In this document: positions 41,305-49,350 of the stretch, piece by piece
Numbering within the stretch: position 1 is the stretch's first letter
Layout: every line of letters begins with the position of its first letter
Source of the DNA: an uncultured Pirellulales bacterium
GTDB taxonomy: Bacteria; Planctomycetota; Planctomycetia; Pirellulales; Thermoguttaceae
DNA: 64,000 bases
Reading direction: 5' to 3'
Assembly (NCBI GenBank): GCA_938015445.1
Contig: CALLPE010000005.1
Coordinates: forward strand, 62,001 to 126,000
Position numbers and translations under genes: made by a program
Notes under the pieces: generated by a model
Seen by the model: the letters and a program-made list of their open reading frames with translations, nothing else
Told to the model about the DNA's origin: nothing
The model's database searches: none

Positions 41305-41462
41305 GGGAAAAAGCACTCCAACGCGTCGCCATGGCAGTTCAGCGCATACAGCTAGCAAACAGCGTCGATCGTTGCCTCGGTCGAATTGAACAGTAGCCGC
41401 CAAGGCACAATGAACCAACATATACGGCCCTTTAATGACCTGGCGAAGTTGATATCGCACCA

Positions 41463-42257
41463 ATGGCCCAACCGAGCGTATTAGTGTTGCGTGCTCCGGG
41501 CACGAATTGCGATCAGGAGACGGCCTACGCCTTCCAGTTGGCCGGGGCGAAAGCCGAGATTCTGCACATCAACCGCTTGTTAGAATCGCCCGCACAGTTG
41601 GAGCGCTTCCAGATTCTGTGTATTCCCGGCGGGTTCAGCTACGGCGACGATCTGGGAGCAGGACGCATCCTGGGCAATCTGATCCGCCATCACCTGGCCG
41701 AACAAATCGCCCGATTCAAAACCCACGACAAGCTGATCCTGGGAATTTGCAACGGCTTCCAGGTGTTGTTGAAGACCGACGTGCTGCTGGACTGGGAGCC
41801 GCGCAGCGGGCCAAAAGCCACGTTGACCTACAACGATTCGGGCCGGTACGAGGACCGCTGGGTGCGCCTGCGCGTCGAAGGCGACAAGTGCGTGTTTCTC
41901 CAGGGCATCGAAACCATGTATCTGCCGGTGGCCCACGCCGAAGGCAAGTTCGTCGCTCGCTCGCCAGCGGTCTTCGAGCAGTTGCAAGCCGCAGGCCAAC
42001 TGGTGCTGCGCTACGCGCCGCTGGATGGCAGCCCTGGGGCGAACCCGACCGCCCCGCTGCCGTTTCCCGACAATCCTAACGGCTCGATGGGCAACGTAGC
42101 CGGCGTGTGCGATTCCACCGGCCGTGTGCTGGGGCTGATGCCGCATCCGGAGCGGCACATCGACCGTACGCACCATCCGCAATGGACACGCATCGCCAGC
42201 AGCACGACGGGCGATGGAAGGCAACTGTTCCTCAACGCGGTGAAGTACTTCCGCTGA
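41463..42257 (+). CDS. purQ: Phosphoribosylformylglycinamidine synthase, glutaminase subunit
   Basis: The 264-residue class I amidotransferase has the oxyanion and nucleophile region LILGICNGFQVLLK (Cys in GICNGFQ), the early VLRAPGTNCDQE and CIPGGFSYGDDLGAGRIL, and the catalytic HPERH near the C-terminus. It releases ammonia from glutamine for PurL. It follows purL on the same strand and completes the PurS-PurL-PurQ complex. The protein is about 30 residues longer than the short Bacillus PurQ because of a loop around GSPGANPTAPLPFPDNPNG. Confidence 0.95.
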   Translation: MAQPSVLVLRAPGTNCDQETAYAFQLAGAKAEILHINRLLESPAQLERFQILCIPGGFSYGDDLGAGRILGNLIRHHLAEQIARFKTHDKLILGICNGFQVLLKTDVLLDWEPRSGPKATLTYNDSGRYEDRWVRLRVEGDKCVFLQGIETMYLPVAHAEGKFVARSPAVFEQLQAAGQLVLRYAPLDGSPGANPTAPLPFPDNPNGSMGNVAGVCDSTGRVLGLMPHPERHIDRTHHPQWTRIASSTTGDGRQLFLNAVKYFR

Positions 42258-42275
42258 CTGCTGGCAGCCGTTTGG

Positions 42276-42299
42276 ATGGGCGTTGGGCAAACCGCCCAT
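42276..42299. terminator. Hairpin between convergent purQ and nucleosidase genes
   Basis: ATGGGCG at 42276-42282 pairs perfectly with CGCCCAT at 42293-42299 around a 10-base loop, 19 bp after the purQ stop codon. No T-tract follows, so it may be a bidirectional or rho-assisted terminator. Confidence 0.4.
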
Positions 42300-42381
42300 G
42301 CGCTCATTTAGCTGGACGCAGCAGGCGGGCCCGCGCAAGGACATCTCACCACAACTGCCGGACGGATCGTTCGCCAGGGCC

Positions 42382-43314
42382 TCATTCTCGGCTTTCTGGG
42401 GCAAGCTGTTCGCCCAGGGCGGCGATGAACTTCGCCAGCCGGTCGGACGCCATTAGCGCCCGCTGATGAAGCTGCCACATGTCCTTCGCGCTGCCCGGTC
42501 GGTTCAGGAGCGTGCCCAACGCAGCCCCCAACCGTGCCGCCCCGCTGCGCTGGTGAAGCAAGCGTTCGATGTCTGCCGGCAACGGGTCATCGACGGTGTC
42601 GGTGATCGCGCGTACGCCGAGGAAGTGTACATTGTGCCGTCGGCAGACTTCGGCCACCGCAAAGCTTTCCATATCCACGGCCAGCGCCTGGAAACGCCGA
42701 GCAAGCTCGCGCTTTTGTTCCGGCGATCGAACCATGCGTTCTACCGTCAGCAGCCGGCCGGCGTGGACGTGGGGGTTTTTCGCCAGCGCCGCGGTGTCCA
42801 ATTGGATGTCCACTTCGATCTCTGCTCCGGTCGCATCCACCACCCGCTCGACGACGAGCACATCGCCGCGCTGAAGTTTCGCGTCCAACCCGCCGGCGAA
42901 ACCAGCCGAAATCACCCACAATGGCTTGTGGCCGGCGATCAGGGCTTCGGTCACTTTGGCAGCGTTTGCTTTGCCTGGGCCGGAGCGAGCCACCAGCACG
43001 CGGCGGCCTTTCAGTCCGCCTTCGACGAGTGCGAAATTGTGGCCGCGGATGGTTACTGTGCCGGAGAGCAAATCCTCCAGTCCGCCCGCCTCCAATCCTA
43101 GCGCGAACACCACCCCCACGTGCGCCCGGCCGATTGACGGCTCGCCTTTGTCGTCTGTTGGGCGTTGCTGTATTGCCGCCGCGCGTGTGTGCTCTGGTGC
43201 ACAGCCACAAGAGGATTGCTGGGCGGCACGTTGGGCGGCTTCGGTCAACGCCTGCTGCAACCGCCGACGCACAACCGTTTCCACCCAACTTTGCAGCAAG
43301 TAGCGAATCACCAT
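42382..43314 (-). CDS. Nucleoside phosphorylase superfamily protein, MTA/SAH nucleosidase-like
   Basis: The 310-residue protein has an N-terminal extension of about 65 residues before the nucleosidase core. Core motifs are VISAGFAGGLDAKL, LAVDMESFAVAEV (nucleoside-binding Met-Glu) and VRAITDTVDDPLP (catalytic Asp). The family cleaves methylthioadenosine, S-adenosylhomocysteine or related nucleosides. A role like HpnG in adenosylhopane processing is an alternative, but no hopanoid genes are nearby. The N-terminus MVIRYLLQSWVETVVRRRL could be an amphipathic or membrane-associating helix. The protease gene lies 36 bp upstream on the same strand, so they may be co-transcribed. Confidence 0.82.
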   Translation of the reverse strand: MVIRYLLQSWVETVVRRRLQQALTEAAQRAAQQSSCGCAPEHTRAAAIQQRPTDDKGEPSIGRAHVGVVFALGLEAGGLEDLLSGTVTIRGHNFALVEGGLKGRRVLVARSGPGKANAAKVTEALIAGHKPLWVISAGFAGGLDAKLQRGDVLVVERVVDATGAEIEVDIQLDTAALAKNPHVHAGRLLTVERMVRSPEQKRELARRFQALAVDMESFAVAEVCRRHNVHFLGVRAITDTVDDPLPADIERLLHQRSGAARLGAALGTLLNRPGSAKDMWQLHQRALMASDRLAKFIAALGEQLAPESRE

Positions 43315-43350
43315 CGCTTACCCATCGCAAAATCTCGACTGCTGCGAGCC

Positions 43351-45282
43351 TCAAGCTGCCGGTCGTATGAGGCCGTGCCGGGTCGCTATTTCAGGCCAGC
43401 GGCGCCGAGCGAGCATCATCGCCGCCAGCGCCGCGGCCAGCAGCACCAGTGCGGCCGGCTCTGGTACGGGCGTCCACACCAGGCGGATAGCTTGTGTAGA
43501 GCCGTCCGGGCCTTCCACCGAGAATGCACCTAGCGGCCCCGAATAGCCCGTAACGGTGTACTCTCCCCATCCCTGCAAGTCGCCAAAGCCGGTGATCACG
43601 GTCCAGCGATGTGGCTCGTACCAGAAGGGGTGCTGCTGCGGCACGGCGTCGGCGGAAAACTCAAGTTCCATACAGAACCGGCCTAGCGACAGCCGTCCGC
43701 CGAGAAGTTGCAGTTGATCGAACAGCGTACCGGCGGCCTGGGGCGTGCTGTCGTCGCCCAGATCGGCCAGTTGCCAGCGCAGCGTTCCTTCCAGACGCAG
43801 ATCGCCGCTGATGGTAAGCACGCCGACGCTGCCGCCCGGCTCCACAATCGCGCCAGTGGCGACGACCGCTTGAGCGGTGGCCAGGGTACCGCCGCCGCGC
43901 AAGCTGGCACCGCTGGAGATCGCTACATGCTCGGCGGAAAGCGTGCCTTCGATTGCCAGTGTGCCCTGCTGGATTGTTATTATGCCGTGGTGACTTCCGC
44001 CTGCTGCCACCGTCAACCTGCCCGGGCCGGTCTTGATAAGCGGCCCTTTGCCTTCCAGCGGGCCCAGCAGACGCGTGTCGCCCTCGCCGCCGACGGTCAA
44101 AAGATTGATATGCGTGTTTAACGGCCCATGAAGTTCCAGCATTTTTTCCGCCGCCACCTGCCACTGCTGCGGAGCGCCGACCAGAAGCGGCGTGCGGATG
44201 GTGACGTTTTCGTGGGCGGTAATTCCCCCGGCGGTGATGATCAGCGAGCCGCCTTCGAGTGTGTATAACGCGCCGGCCTCGAAAGTCATCCCATGTACGC
44301 TGAGGCCATCGTCAAGCGTCACGGTGTGCCAGGCGCCGGAAGCTTTGAAGACCGCTGCGTCTTCACCGTTGCGCCAGGCTTGCGGCACAAGGCCATCGGC
44401 CGACCAGCAGGCCGCCGCAGTGGACCACACCCCGGCGCCCTGCTGAAAACCCGGCTCGCCCGAAACGTCCCACACCACAGTTCGCAACGGAGCGGTGTAG
44501 TACACGCTGCCGGTAATGGCGCTGAACACAGTATTGACGGAAAATGGCACCTGCCGCCAGTCGTCCCCCTCGCGCCACGAGTTTTTGACGATCCAATAAC
44601 CGCCACCGGGCACGGCAGAGTCGTCGCAGTAACCCACCACTACTACGGCGTGCAAAGCGCGGCGCGGGCCGGGGTCGGGCCACCAGTTGTTGTCGGCACT
44701 GATGATCGTCGTCAGCGGTCCGTGCTCCTTGAGCAATTGCTTGATCTGGGCCACGGGCAGAAAAATGTCATTGCGATGGCCGGTCATCCGTACCATTTTC
44801 GCGCGCCAATCAGGCCGCAGCGGATAATCCTCCTCGCGCACCACGCCGTTGGCGGCGATCCAGTCCAGCGCCTCGTTCGGCCAACCCCCTGTGCGGCTCC
44901 CGCCGTGGCCGCCTTCGATAAGTTGCAGCTCGCTCAGGTCCAGGGAGAAGGTGGGGTCGTTGCGGGTGATCTTGTACTTCGCTTCCAGCGCACCAATGGC
45001 CGCGTATGCCCAGCATGCTTGGTCGATCTGCTTACGAGTGGGCGTGGTGAAATCGCGGCCATCGACGTTGCGCCAATCGAAGACCTCGGCCTGGCTGCAC
45101 GCCACCGGCAAAAACCAAAGAACAAGCGCAGCAACGTACGGCACAATCGGGGCGAGCAATCGCCGGGCGCCGCCCGCTTGCCAGCCCTGCCGACAGCGGT
45201 CAAGAATAGCCCAATCGCAACGCTGTCGCGCACACATTGCCGCGATGCGGCTGGGAACGCACAACCGTGCAAAAAAGCACAT
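43351..45282 (-). CDS. Secreted papain-like (C1A) cysteine protease with beta-helical passenger region and PEP-CTERM-type tail
   Basis: The start is uncertain: ATGs at 45282 and 45285 follow a weak GAGAG, while an in-frame start as far up as 45378 is possible. An export helix (PYVAALVLWFLPVACSQA) precedes the protease. Papain-type residues are Cys in RKQIDQACWAYAAIG, His in RALHAVVVVGYCDD and Asn in YWIVKNSWRE, in the right order. The next 300 residues are glycine-rich repeats of autotransporter type (TIQQGTLAIEGTLSAEHVAI, SGASLRGGGTLATAQAVV). The C-terminus VPEPAALVLLAAALAAMML followed by RRRW is a PEP-CTERM-like sorting signal. The protein is probably displayed on the surface. Confidence 0.88.
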   Translation of the reverse strand: MCFFARLCVPSRIAAMCARQRCDWAILDRCRQGWQAGGARRLLAPIVPYVAALVLWFLPVACSQAEVFDWRNVDGRDFTTPTRKQIDQACWAYAAIGALEAKYKITRNDPTFSLDLSELQLIEGGHGGSRTGGWPNEALDWIAANGVVREEDYPLRPDWRAKMVRMTGHRNDIFLPVAQIKQLLKEHGPLTTIISADNNWWPDPGPRRALHAVVVVGYCDDSAVPGGGYWIVKNSWREGDDWRQVPFSVNTVFSAITGSVYYTAPLRTVVWDVSGEPGFQQGAGVWSTAAACWSADGLVPQAWRNGEDAAVFKASGAWHTVTLDDGLSVHGMTFEAGALYTLEGGSLIITAGGITAHENVTIRTPLLVGAPQQWQVAAEKMLELHGPLNTHINLLTVGGEGDTRLLGPLEGKGPLIKTGPGRLTVAAGGSHHGIITIQQGTLAIEGTLSAEHVAISSGASLRGGGTLATAQAVVATGAIVEPGGSVGVLTISGDLRLEGTLRWQLADLGDDSTPQAAGTLFDQLQLLGGRLSLGRFCMELEFSADAVPQQHPFWYEPHRWTVITGFGDLQGWGEYTVTGYSGPLGAFSVEGPDGSTQAIRLVWTPVPEPAALVLLAAALAAMMLARRRWPEIATRHGLIRPAA

Positions 45283-45515
45283 CATACTCTCATTGTACCA
45301 GAAAACAGTTCGCATTGGCCGGTTAATTGCGGCCTGACAAGCTGTGTGCTCAGCTTCGGGCCAGATGGCGGTCGCCATGGCTGCGCTATGGGGAATCAGT
45401 TAGGACGACCTGTTGGCGCAAAGTGCAACCGTTGACGCCTTGAAACCAAACAGCTACTCTTGCAGCAATGGGTGGCATCGGTACTAGAGTGCGATTCAGG
45501 TGCTGGGGGGCAGCC

Positions 45516-46943
45516 ATGAGGATTCTTGTTTCACGGTGGCACGTTTTGTTGGGCAGGATCATTTTGCTGTGTTTGTCGGCTTTTGCGGCCGGAGTCGTTG
45601 CGGCGGCAGCGGCCGAGCCGCCCATCTCCCTGCACCCTGAGAATCCGCACTACTTGTTGTGGCGGGGCAAGCCCACGGTGCTGATCACTTCGGGTGAGCA
45701 TTACGGGGCGGTCTTGAACCTGGATTTCGATTACGTCAAGTATCTCGACGAACTGAAGGCGTGTGGGCTGAACCAGACGCGCACTTTTTCGGGCGTGTAC
45801 TGCGAGCACGAGAAGTCGTTCAAGATCACTGGCAATCCGCTTGCGCCGGCGCCTGGCAGGCTGATTTGTCCGTTCGCCCGCAGCGACCAGCCCGGCTACG
45901 CCCGCGGCGGCAATAAATTCGATCTGACCAAGTGGGACGAGGCCTACTTTGAACGGTTGAGGGATTTCGTGTCCCAAGCGGGCAAGCGTGGCATAGTGGT
46001 GGAATTGGTGTTGTTCTGCCCGTTCTATGAGGATTCTCTGTGGGAGATAAGTCCCATGAACGCCCGCAACAACGTCAACGGCATCGGCACAATGCCGCGC
46101 ACCGAGGTATACACGCTCAAGCATGCCGACATGGTTGCAGTACACGAGGCGGTGACGCGCAAGATCGTGGCGGAGTTGCGGGACTTCGACAACCTGTACT
46201 ACGAGGTATGCAACGAACCGTACTTCGGCGGAGTGACGCAGGAGTGGCAGGATCGGATCATCGCCACGATCGTCGAGGCCGAGAAGGATTTCCCCCATAA
46301 GCACCTGATTGCTCAGAACATCGCCAATCGCACGAAGAAAATCGTCGATCCGAATCCGGCGGTATCGATTTTCAACTTCCACTATGCCTACCCGCCGGTG
46401 GCCGTGGCCGAAAATTATCATCTGAACAAGGTCATCGCCAACGACGAGACGGGTTTTCGCGGCAGTGCCGATCTGACATATCGCAGCGAGGGGTGGGATT
46501 TCATCATCGCTGGCGGAGCCATTTACAGCAATCTGGATTACTCGTTCACGCCCGCGCACCCCGATGGCACAGCCGTACCCAACGCTCCTGGCGGCGGCGG
46601 GCGCACTTTGCGCCGCCAGTTGAAAATTCTGAAGGACTTCATCGAGGGCTTCGACTTTGTGCGGATGCGTCCGGCCAACGAAGTGCTCCGCGGCAAGTTG
46701 CCGGGGAAGGTCACCGTCCGGGTATTGGCCGAGCCGGGAAAACAGTACGCCGTCTATGTCCTCGGCGATGGTCTGGATACACTTCAAATAGACCTGCCCG
46801 CCGGCGCCTACCGCGTCCAATGGGTGAACACCAAGACCGGCGCGGTCGATAAGGAAGAATCCATCGACCATCCCGGCGGGACAAGGCAACTGGCCGCGGC
46901 AAAATACACCGAGGATGTCGCGCTGCGCATCGTAGCACGATGA
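45516..46943 (+). CDS. Secreted GH5-like (clan GH-A) glycoside hydrolase with C-terminal beta-sandwich
   Basis: The ATG at 45516 follows a GGGGGG-CAG stretch and opens a signal peptide (MRILVSRWHVLLGRIILL, cleavage near AAAAEPP). The 475-residue protein has a TIM-barrel layout with a likely acid/base Glu in YYEVCNEPYFGG and a likely nucleophile Glu in VIANDETGF, the spacing expected for clan GH-A. The last 80 residues (KQYAVYVLGDGLDTLQIDL) resemble the beta-sandwich called a putative collagen-binding domain in DUF4038-type proteins. The substrate is unknown. The gene is divergent from the papain-like protease. Confidence 0.85.
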   Translation: MRILVSRWHVLLGRIILLCLSAFAAGVVAAAAAEPPISLHPENPHYLLWRGKPTVLITSGEHYGAVLNLDFDYVKYLDELKACGLNQTRTFSGVYCEHEKSFKITGNPLAPAPGRLICPFARSDQPGYARGGNKFDLTKWDEAYFERLRDFVSQAGKRGIVVELVLFCPFYEDSLWEISPMNARNNVNGIGTMPRTEVYTLKHADMVAVHEAVTRKIVAELRDFDNLYYEVCNEPYFGGVTQEWQDRIIATIVEAEKDFPHKHLIAQNIANRTKKIVDPNPAVSIFNFHYAYPPVAVAENYHLNKVIANDETGFRGSADLTYRSEGWDFIIAGGAIYSNLDYSFTPAHPDGTAVPNAPGGGGRTLRRQLKILKDFIEGFDFVRMRPANEVLRGKLPGKVTVRVLAEPGKQYAVYVLGDGLDTLQIDLPAGAYRVQWVNTKTGAVDKEESIDHPGGTRQLAAAKYTEDVALRIVAR

Positions 46944-47029
46944 TGGTTCTCGGCTAAACGGCTTCCCGATGCCCTGTGGCAGCAGTGTTGCGCGGGCAGC
47001 GGCTATGTAACGCGGGCAAGGGCCAGGCG

Positions 47030-47848
47030 ATGTGCGAACTGTTAGGGCTGTGCTTCAACCGACCGGTTCGTCCTGAAATATCGTTCCGTGGATTTCGCCG
47101 CCGGGCTGAAGGAAATCCCGACGGCTGGGGAATAGCCCGATTCGAAGGCGCGGCCTGCCAAGTCTTCAAAGAGCCGGTTCGGGCCGACAGCAGCCCGCTG
47201 GCCGAGTTCCTCCGCGATTACCAGCTTCTGGAAAGCACGATCTTCATCGCCCATGTGCGCAAATCCAGCCGCGGTGGTGTAGCTCTGCGCAACACGCATC
47301 CTTTCGTGCGCGTGTTCCAACGCAGGGAAGTTGTGCTTGCCCACAACGGCACCCTCAACTTGGAAGATGCAAGCTTAGACGAGAAGTTCCAGGCGGTGGG
47401 CGAGACAGACTCGGAACGGTTGCTTTGCTTGTTGCTGTCGGACATGTGGCAGCGATGCATCGGCTTCGATGCTTATCAAGCCATCGAGCAGCTCTTCCAG
47501 CAGTACAACCAGTACGGAACCATGAACGTGCTGTTTTCCGAAGGAGAGCATCTTTACGCCTACACCGAGAGCAAGGCATATCGGCCGGCCCACGACGACG
47601 AGCAAAAACGCCCGCGCAACGGCCTTCACGTGGTCGGCCGCCAAGCGCCGTTCGGCAAGGTCTCGCTGGCAGACGAGGATTGGGAAATCGATCTGGACGA
47701 GCAAGAAGCGACTGGCCAACAGGGCGTGATAGTCGCCACCTGGCCGTTGACCACCGGCGAACACGAAAACTGGCAGCGGCTTCCGCCCGGCAAGCTGACG
47801 GTTTTCAAGGCCGGACGACAAGTGTACCCTTCCGGGCCACAAACGTAA
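47030..47848 (+). CDS. Class II glutamine amidotransferase-like protein (YafJ type)
   Basis: The ATG at 47030 places the nucleophile Cys at residue 2 (MCELLGLCFN), as required for class II (Ntn-type) amidotransferases; the frame upstream is open but would bury it. Signatures are GNPDGWGIARF, AHVRKSSRGG and VLAHNGTLNLED. No synthetase domain follows, so the 272-residue protein is a stand-alone glutaminase fold of the YafJ/YerB kind. The partner or acceptor is unknown. The gene follows the GH5-like gene by 86 bp on the same strand. Confidence 0.9.
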   Translation: MCELLGLCFNRPVRPEISFRGFRRRAEGNPDGWGIARFEGAACQVFKEPVRADSSPLAEFLRDYQLLESTIFIAHVRKSSRGGVALRNTHPFVRVFQRREVVLAHNGTLNLEDASLDEKFQAVGETDSERLLCLLLSDMWQRCIGFDAYQAIEQLFQQYNQYGTMNVLFSEGEHLYAYTESKAYRPAHDDEQKRPRNGLHVVGRQAPFGKVSLADEDWEIDLDEQEATGQQGVIVATWPLTTGEHENWQRLPPGKLTVFKAGRQVYPSGPQT

Positions 47849-47956
47849 CCGACCAATTACGCCACAGTATGAATCGCCAACAACTACACCTGCGGCAGCG
47901 GCGGCAAAACGTCTGACCGGCGGAAAGAAATCCCGGGCGAACGCCGGCAAACCAAG

Positions 47957-48820
47957 TCACTCGAGCCCGGTACTGGGATAGGTCGTAGGAATCTCGCTCG
48001 GCGCAGCAGTTGCAAGGACGGTGGGCTGCTTCTCGTCCTCGATAGGCGGCAGCCGGCGCACTTGGAAAGCCGAAGTTTCGCTCTCTTCCGATTCGCGCGA
48101 TACGGGCACAAGCGTACCCGGATGCGAGTCCGGCTGTATGGGCACTGGTCCGAATGCCTCCTGCGCCATGCGACCGAAGCTGGCCACAACGGCCGGCAGC
48201 GATGTGCCGCTGGGTGTGGCGTGGGATTGTGCGGCCTGTTCGTCACTCGGCGACACTAGACCGCTTTGCTGCTTGTTCGGCGGTAACCATTGCAGCGGTG
48301 GCCCGCCGGCTGCGCGCACTGTGGCAGCGGCGGCGCCGATGCCATCGAGTTGCGGCCTGACGGGACAGCCGTTCTTGCAGTCGGCAGACGGTGTGGGCGC
48401 GGCAGCTTCGGCCATGAACGGCTCGGGCGGATAACGCCGCTCGGAGTTCTCGGTCACAACATCGGTGGTGAATCGCCCATCCGGCAATGCGCCCTCAGAT
48501 GGCTTTTGCTTCACCGCCATGTTAAGCTCCGCGGTCGGCTGTAATGAAGCATCCGCCGAGAATGCCAACACGGGGGTTTGCGGCTTTTCGGGTTCGGCCT
48601 GGCCGGTGGAGACGTGCGCTCTAGCGGCCTTCGGCTGCTGGGCGGCATTGCTGTCCGACTGGGGTTTAGGCTGCTCGACTACGATTGCGGAAACGGCGGG
48701 TTTCTGCCCATCCTCTTTCGGCGCGAGCATCTGCCAGACCACCGGATGACTGGCAATGTTCCACCACAGCGCCGCGATGACCAACACCAGCCACAACACA
48801 CTTGCTGCTATCCGTGGCAT
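47957..48820 (-). CDS. Membrane-anchored proline-rich protein of unknown function
   Basis: The ATG at 48820 follows AAGGAT and opens one transmembrane helix (MPRIAASVLWLVLVIAALWW). The rest of the 287-residue protein is low-complexity and probably disordered, rich in Pro, Ala, Gln and Ser (EQPKPQSDSNAAQQPKAARA). A short CKNGCP pair of cysteines lies near residue 150. No family was recognised. The shape suggests a periplasmic spacer or a TonB-like or pilus-associated linker, but nothing proves this. Confidence 0.7.
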   Translation of the reverse strand: MPRIAASVLWLVLVIAALWWNIASHPVVWQMLAPKEDGQKPAVSAIVVEQPKPQSDSNAAQQPKAARAHVSTGQAEPEKPQTPVLAFSADASLQPTAELNMAVKQKPSEGALPDGRFTTDVVTENSERRYPPEPFMAEAAAPTPSADCKNGCPVRPQLDGIGAAAATVRAAGGPPLQWLPPNKQQSGLVSPSDEQAAQSHATPSGTSLPAVVASFGRMAQEAFGPVPIQPDSHPGTLVPVSRESEESETSAFQVRRLPPIEDEKQPTVLATAAPSEIPTTYPSTGLE

Positions 48821-49331
48821 GAACGATCCTTGTGGGGACCACGCCATGTGGGAACGCTACACTGGCCACCAGGGTCGCGCCATTACGAACAAGGCGGCTT
48901 GTCTGGCTCGCCGGCGGTAGCTTCTCTGTACTACAGACGTTTAACTTTCCACCACAAACATTACACCGCAGCGGCGGCCAGGCAATCGGCAAGGCGAAGT
49001 GCTACTGGCAAATCTTGGCCGAAGGGATCGGACGGCGCCGGTTGCGAAAACAGTGCCTAGAAAACGCAGCAGAGAAACCGCGCAAGGTTTTCTGAAGCTG
49101 CCGCTAGTGAGCCAACCGGCAGACAATAGCACGCCCGCGCGGCGACTTCGCAGCCCGCGCCGCAAATCGGTCTGGCCCGCCCCAGCGTAGCAGGTCCGCA
49201 CAAGAATGCTGCGTTGCCGAACCGCTGGCTGTCTTGCACGGACTTGTTGAGTGTCTTGCGGTGACTTGTTGCGCGTGGTGAGGTGAGTTGTTGGATGTGG
49301 TGGTGTGAGTTGTTGGGTGTCTTCGCGCGAC
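48821..49331. other. Gene-free spacer with a 22-bp tandem array at its right end
   Basis: No gene is supported. The promoter of the proline-rich protein should lie just right of 48820. From 49219 the spacer becomes a 22-bp repeat array that runs into the end of the Hsp70 gene. Confidence 0.55.
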
Positions 49332-49350
49332 TCATTGGCTGTCTTCCCGG
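49219..49350. repeat. 22-bp tandem array overlapping the 3' end of the Hsp70 gene
   Basis: Six 22-bp units start at 49219, 49241, 49263, 49285, 49307 and 49329. Cores read GACTTGTTGAGTGTCTTGCG or GAGTTGTTGGGTGTCTTCGC, with many substitutions. The last unit contains the final codons and stop (49332-49334) of the Hsp70 gene. The outermost units resemble each other best (TGGCTGTCTT core). There are no spacers, so this is not a CRISPR array. Confidence 0.88.

Noticed and set aside
49219..49350. CRISPR-like regular array
   Set aside because: Units are directly adjacent with no spacers, are strongly diverged and overlap a gene end. No cas genes are present.
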